Source of the DNA: Primula veris | Taxonomy: Eukaryota; Streptophyta; Magnoliopsida; Ericales; Primulaceae | NCBI GenBank assembly: GCA_963682055.1 | Contig: OY821742.1 | Location: 30,661,060-30,725,059 of the forward strand | Reading direction: 5' to 3' | Length of the DNA: 64,000 nt | Shown: piece after piece, positions 59,611-64,000 of the stretch | Layout: every line of letters begins with the position of its first letter | Numbering within the stretch: position 1 is the first letter of the stretch | Made by a program: the position numbers and the translations under genes | Notes under the pieces: model-generated | What the model was told of the DNA's origin: nothing | Seen by the model: the letters and a program-made list of their open reading frames with translations, nothing else | The model's database searches: none

Positions 59611-60418
59611 ATATTCTTGCTATATATGTCTGTGTTGAGTACCTTCAATAATTTTTATTTCTAAGGTTAAGTCTTGATTGAGCTATGATGTTTTTGTTTT
59701 GAAAAAGCCGCTTTTTGGTGTCTCAAAAATAGATGTGAGGTAACTTGTCTCAAAAACCTCTCTGGTAATAGAGTTGCAAGCACAAAGTGCATTTTTTTTG
59801 GTTGCAAGTTCAGTTGGAACATCAGTTGAAACCACATGCTCAAAGTAGCAGGTTGCAAGTTCAGTTGCAACATCAGTTGAAACCTCACGCTCAAAGTAGC
59901 TGGTTGCAAGTTCACTTGCAACATCAGTTGAAACCTCAGTCTATAATAAAAACAGCCAAGACAAAGTCTTGTTATTTTTGACATCACTTATACTCTTTCC
60001 TTGCTGAGGTCATCAAACTAGTTTTTGTGTAGGGATAAAAACGAATTTGCTCAATATAAGCTCCTAAAATCTAATTTTTATTAGAGTTATTCAATGGTAA
60101 ACATAACGTCTTGAGTAAATTGCTAGATTTTAGTTTTCCAAAAGCTTAAATATATTTTGAATTGCTCTTTATCTTGAAACATGTCAAATTTCCTTAAAAA
60201 GCTTCAACTTTTGAATTTTCAAATTTTGGATCAATCTGATTTGGAAAAGGAATGTTTATCTGTATAATTGGCTGGATTTATATTTCCTTCGTGAACTTGC
60301 TGTGATTTTTTTAAAAAAATCTGTTCCTAAGATATTTCCTTATTTTTAGCCAAAATCTGTTTCTTAATTGATTTGCATGTATCTCTTTCCAATTACAAAA
60401 AGATATGGACTTTATTGC
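59611..60418 (+). other. Spacer between pol and accessory frame, with GTTGCAAG repeats
   Basis: There is no gene. Three tandem ~57-bp units at about 59773-59942 carry GGTTGCAAGTTCAGTTGCAACATCAGTTGAAACC. The remainder is AT-rich and directly precedes a promoter-like region. Confidence 0.85.
59773..59942 (+). repeat. Tandem GTTGCAA/GTTGAAACC repeats (~57 bp x 3)
   Basis: Each unit has GGTTGCAAGTTCAGTTGCAACATCAGTTGAAACC and CACGCTCAAAGTAGC-like spacers. The 8-bp GTTGCAAC is a perfect palindrome. Related units occur in both LTRs, in gag and in the integrase-RT linker. Confidence 0.9.
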
Positions 60419-60561
60419 TATTTATACAAACATCTTTTTACCATCCCAAATTAATCACAATTTACAGAATAACTCTCTCTCTCTCTCCTCTGTAAAACCC
60501 TAGGCTCTCTGTAAAACCCACTGCAAGGTTCGAAGTAAGGTTCCAACCCTCAGTTGAAACC
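60419..60561 (+). promoter_or_regulatory. Candidate promoter and 5' leader of the accessory frame
   Basis: A TATA-like TATTTATACA (60419-60428) is followed about 50 bp downstream by a CT-rich patch (ACTCTCTCTCTCTCTCCTC, 60472-60490), a plant core-promoter hallmark. A ~70-nt leader then ends in GGTTCCAACCCTCAGTTGAAACC directly before ATG 60562. This suggests an internal promoter separate from the LTR. It is inferred from layout only. Confidence 0.5.
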
Positions 60562-61848
60562 ATGTCGAATAACCCCAATTCTGATGATGACTGCACTCTA
60601 AGAGATTTCATGAATAAATCTCCCACCAGTCCAGGCTCAAAATCTAAGGTAAGTGAGTCTTCATCATCCAAGATTAAGCGTACTAAGAAACGTGCTAGGA
60701 AAACTGTAGAGGATGATCCAATTCCAACTGTTTTCTCTTATAAATCTAAGTTTAATGAGACTGATCCTAGGTTCTGGAGTAAGACCATGTATAGAAGGTT
60801 TAAGTCTTTTGCTAGTAGGGAGATTCATAGTGAAAGAAGACTAAATTTGGTCAGCTATCCACATATTCAAGTACATATTGAAAAACTGATGTCTACTGTT
60901 GGCCTAGATAGAACTATTTCTTATCCTGATTCTTACTATCCTGTTGTTATTAAAGAATTCTATGCCAATCTAAGTAGTAGTGTATTTACTGAGGGTGATC
61001 CTGCCTATGGCAGAGTATTTTTAAGGGGTGTGACTTTAGACTTTACCCCTAAGTTGATCAATGATTATCTGAGTTGTCCTAATCCTACTGAAAATGATAT
61101 TGAGTATGCAATGGAAGTGATTGCTCTGGTTCTTACAGGGAAGAACAAAAGATTTGATGGTAGCTCCATTAAAACATCCTCCCTCACCTTGTGTGCATCT
61201 GTGCTGCACAAAATAGCTAGGTTCAATTGGAATCCCACTAAGCAGCCTTCTAAAGTAAGCAAGGATATGGCTGTATTTCTCTATAGGATCATGTCATCTT
61301 TGCCAATTAATTTTGGTAATCATGTTTTTAATTTGATTAGAGAATTCAGTGCTGATACCTCATCCTCAATTCTGCTCCCCTTTCCTTGTTTAATCACTGG
61401 AGTGATTATGGCTCAAGTCTTACCTATGACTGGATCCAAGCCCATTAGGATAGCCACAGAACCAATCTCAGATTGTCCCTCTGCCCTATATATCTCTGCA
61501 AAACTGCTCAAAGAAGGGCATGTCAATGACATTTCTGGTGAAAAAGGCAAAGAAAAAGAAGAAGAGATATCCAATGCTCCTTCAGACAAGAAGAGAGGTG
61601 TCAAGTGGTATTTGAAGCAAAGGTTGGCTTACAATGCAGAAAGGAGAGCTGAGCTGGATACTGATGACTATCAAATCAAGAAGCTACTGGAGAATCTTAT
61701 AGAAAGTGAGGATGATAGTGCCAGTGATGGTGATGCAACTCACAGTGATGATGGCTTCTCTATAAGCAGTGAGGATGAACATGAAGAGGTTGTAAGGGAC
61801 ACACCCCTAAGGGAAAGACCACCGCGGTCAGACATACCTCGTAATTAG
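60562..61848 (+). CDS. Copia accessory protein, putative plant transposon protein domain
   Basis: This intact 428-codon frame lies between RNase H and the 3' LTR in the sense direction. It has a Ser/Lys-rich start with a basic KIKRTKKRARK stretch (nuclear-signal-like). The core (about residues 70-310) has VVIKEFYANLSSSVF, GRVFLRGVTLDFTPKLINDYL, then LCASVLHKIARFNW and MSSLPINFGNHVFNLI. That is the pattern of the 'putative plant transposon protein' domain. A KRG-basic segment and a strongly acidic C-terminus follow. SIRE elements carry an envelope-like frame at this place. I see no signal peptide or clear membrane segment here, so an envelope role is not supported. The MULE protein at 22238-23584 has the same layout. 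Confidence 0.8.
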   Translation: MSNNPNSDDDCTLRDFMNKSPTSPGSKSKVSESSSSKIKRTKKRARKTVEDDPIPTVFSYKSKFNETDPRFWSKTMYRRFKSFASREIHSERRLNLVSYPHIQVHIEKLMSTVGLDRTISYPDSYYPVVIKEFYANLSSSVFTEGDPAYGRVFLRGVTLDFTPKLINDYLSCPNPTENDIEYAMEVIALVLTGKNKRFDGSSIKTSSLTLCASVLHKIARFNWNPTKQPSKVSKDMAVFLYRIMSSLPINFGNHVFNLIREFSADTSSSILLPFPCLITGVIMAQVLPMTGSKPIRIATEPISDCPSALYISAKLLKEGHVNDISGEKGKEKEEEISNAPSDKKRGVKWYLKQRLAYNAERRAELDTDDYQIKKLLENLIESEDDSASDGDATHSDDGFSISSEDEHEEVVRDTPLRERPPRSDIPRN

Positions 61849-62255
61849 TTTGTCAAGGATGTGACAAATAGGGGGAGTAAAAGAAAATTTATGTGTTTCT
61901 GTTTTTTGTTTTCAGTTTGATGTTTAATGTTTCAGTTTTAAGACTTTATTTTGTTTCCAGTTATGCTGTATTGAGACAATTCTGTGCATGTTTGGCTTTA
62001 ATAATTCTGCAATTTCTTTCTAAAAATATCTTGTTGAAGTATGAATGCCTTTAAACTTGAAACAGGTCTGAAAACATACTGTGTGCATATAAATTGTACT
62101 TATATGATATACCTGCAATTCTAACTTGTAGGGGGAGCTAAAACAGATACCTCAAAAGTATTGATACAATACAAATGTTGTATTGAATTTGCAGGTGGAT
62201 TTATGTGGTTTATAAACTTAGTTGATTTGTCAAAACCAATGACAAAGGGGGAGAT
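61849..62255 (+). other. 3' region of the copia element and polypurine tract
   Basis: There is no gene. It includes two GGGGGAG purine patches (about 61871 and 62131). The final tract CAAAGGGGGAGAT at 62243-62255 abuts the 3' LTR and is the likely second-strand primer. Confidence 0.8.
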
Positions 62256-63446
62256 TGTTAGGACCAGATTTCTGGTCTAAATATTATTAGTTGTCTATTG
62301 GTTTTCACTAAATAATCCTATCTGTGTATAATAAACTAAGATAGTGTTGTTAGGTTTCAAGTAATGTTGCAACCTCAGTTACAACCTATGATAATAGGTT
62401 TCAAGTAATGTTGTAACCTCAGTTACAACCTTTGCTGACAGGTTTCAAGTAATGTTGCAACCTCAGTTCCAACCTGTTGTTCAGCAGAATTCTGTCTAGT
62501 TCTATTTATCTGCATAACTATTCTTTAATAATAATTATTTATTTTAAAATATGCAGGATATATTCTCAAATGATCTTAAAGGATTAATATGTGGTTATTG
62601 AGAATATCAAAGTGCTAAGGAGAGATGTTTTATTAAAGATACAAAGAGATTAGTTTATAAGGTTATGTTTCCTTTTAAATATGATCTCTATTCTTATGCT
62701 TATCCTTATCACTTGTTTCAATCTTTGATCTTTATATATTCAGTAAAGATATGCTTAAAGATTGAGTGTTATATGGAGTTGGATGTTTCATATGTTTATA
62801 AAAAGATATTATCTCTAAAAGATATTATCTTTATATGTTTCCTAGTTAAAGGAAAATACTAACTCCTACAATCAAGTTTGTTATTAAACAGGTATCAACC
62901 AATGATGATTGGAGTCAATCCACGCTGAAGAATCACGTAATGCTTGGAAAGATTGAAGCCAATCAATAAAGTCAAAAACAATTTCAAAAGACATTCAAGA
63001 TAGAAGATTGGTTTGATTTGCTTATATAGTTGATAACTTAGCTTGTAAAAGTTTGTGTGTTCTAAATTATAAAGAATCCATTCTTGAGAGAATACACGTG
63101 AGCTTTAAAAAGAAAACAATGGTGGGATGCCATTGATTTATAAGTGATATTTATAAGGTAGGAGCAATATAGAGATAGGCAGAAAAACCTAGAGGGAATC
63201 TGAGAGTTTTTCATTAAGACTTGGGTCCTATATTGTAAGCTTTTATAATATCATAATCTGAGTAAGTGCCCCGGAGACGTAGCCTAATTAGGTGAATTCC
63301 GTTGTTAAATGTGCTTGTGATTTATTTTAAGTAGATTTAACTTTTTACAGTTCTGTCCATTTAATACACTTGGTTCCAACTGTGGTTGCAACCTCACTTG
63401 GAACCTAACTGCAAAACTGCAACTAGAACAGCGGATAGCAATTTCA
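62256..63446 (+). repeat. 3' LTR of the copia element
   Basis: It runs TGTTAGGACCAG to GCAATTTCA and pairs with 53372-54517. Relative to the 5' LTR it has two extra segments (around 62584-62606 and 62857-62890) and one fewer GTTGCAACC unit. Confidence 0.95.
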
Positions 63447-63539
63447 ATTTTCTATATATATACTTTACAAACCTAACATTGACGAATCAACCATGCTGAA
63501 TTGACTTGTTTACATGATGGCATCGTTAGTAGTCATATA

Positions 63540-63774
63540 CTCCCTCCGTTCCCAATTAATTGTCCATTACGAAACTACGTGCAATTTTAACCGGACAATA
63601 ACTTGTATCAAAATTGTCGGAATGAAAATTTTCAAAAGTTAATCATATAGTTCAAACATTAAATTATATGATTTAGTTTTGAAATTTTTCATTTTGACAA
63701 TTTTGATACATGTTATAAGTCGGTCAAAATTGCACGTAATTTCGTAAAAGACAATTAAATGGGAATGGATTGAG
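63540..63774. mobile_element. Stowaway-type MITE (Tc1/mariner), 235 bp
   Basis: It begins CTCCCTCCGTTCCCAATTAATTGTCC, the well-known Stowaway end, and finishes with GACAATTAAATGGGAATGGATTGAG, its inverted match. It is flanked by TA at 63538-63539 and 63775-63776. The interior is largely self-complementary (for example AACTACGTGCAATTTTAACCGG against TCGGTCAAAATTGCACGTAATT). It has no coding capacity and depends on a mariner-like transposase elsewhere. Confidence 0.93.
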
Positions 63775-64000
63775 TAATAAAAGAGGTGAACTTTTAAGTA
63801 TTGAGAACAATATCTTTTTATTTTAAAATTCATTTCTCACTGTTATACGGCCGTTTTCATCGTAAAAAACCTTTGTTCACCAAAAAGCGGCTCTTTTTAC
63901 CTGAAAAGAAGCTTTTGTACATGTAAAGTGGTTACACATCAAAAATGAGTTTTTTCCACAAAAAAAAAAGGCAATAGTTCACCACAAAATGTATAAAGTA
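63775..64000. other. AT-rich end of window, no gene
   Basis: It has a few A-runs and the phrase AAAAGCGGCTCTTTTTAC. Nothing else is visible. Confidence 0.5.

Larger units (their letters stand above)
53372..63446 (+). mobile_element. Ty1/copia retrotransposon, SIRE/Maximus-like, 10,075 bp
   Basis: It has two LTRs of 1146 and 1191 bp and the perfect 5-bp target duplication ATTTT (53367-53371 and 63447-63451). A Met-tRNA primer site, gag, protease, integrase, reverse transcriptase and RNase H follow in copia order, with an extra frame between RNase H and the 3' LTR. The size, long LTRs, purine tract GGGGGAGA directly before TGTTAGGACCAG and extra 3' frame fit the SIRE lineage. The pol is broken by two frameshifts and several stops. 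The LTRs differ by substitutions and a few indels of 20-35 bp, so the insertion is not recent. Confidence 0.96.

Noticed and set aside
60562..61848. Envelope-like protein in the copia element
   Set aside because: The position is that of the SIRE envelope-like frame, but no signal peptide, no membrane segment and no furin-like site are visible. The core fits the plant transposon protein domain better.

Overview
The window is AT-rich nuclear DNA of a flowering plant, most likely a eudicot. The evidence is plant-type LTR retrotransposons with initiator-Met-tRNA primer sites, a plant Mutator-like element (MULE), a Stowaway MITE, and fragments of plant nuclear genes. I cannot name the species. No intact host gene is convincingly present. 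The window is a nest of transposable elements laid into a patchwork of old duplicated segments carrying broken gene pieces.

Layout. 1-3935 is copy A of a duplicated segment with a poly(A) polymerase pseudogene. Its sister, copy B, lies at 50538-53119. Copy A has since received a solo LTR (1193-2555) whose unoccupied site survives in copy B. 3936-10208 is a minus-oriented LTR element with no readable genes. An 8.2-kb Ty3/gypsy chromovirus (10209-18418, target duplication AGATG) is inserted in it. 18424-20905 holds an older repeat and a possible minus-strand gene 5' end. 20915-27707 is a 6.8-kb MULE with ~248-bp terminal inverted repeats, a transposase split by one stop codon, and an intact accessory gene. 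A 988-bp near-symmetric inverted repeat follows (27781-28768). 28.8-50.5 kb is a mosaic: fragments of an Alfin-like PHD protein, the silencing helicase SDE3 and an RNF4-like RING protein, LTR and LINE remnants, minisatellites, and several repeated blocks. 53372-63446 is a 10-kb SIRE-like Ty1/copia element (target duplication ATTTT) with a decayed gag-pol but an open accessory reading frame before the 3' LTR. A Stowaway MITE (63540-63774) closes the window.

The most notable signals are three. (1) Arrays of a near-palindromic CGATCGGTCG/CGACCGGTCG motif, with related spacers, occur in both the class II MULE and the class I gypsy element. They sit about 220-260 bp upstream of three different start codons. 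(2) The MULE and the copia element carry accessory proteins that look like the same 'putative plant transposon protein' domain family. In both elements this accessory frame is open although the mobility gene is broken. (3) The copia element is dotted with a GTTGCAAC-type motif in its LTRs, coding linkers and spacers.

All identifications come from reading the sequence. No database search was run, and divergence figures are counts by eye.
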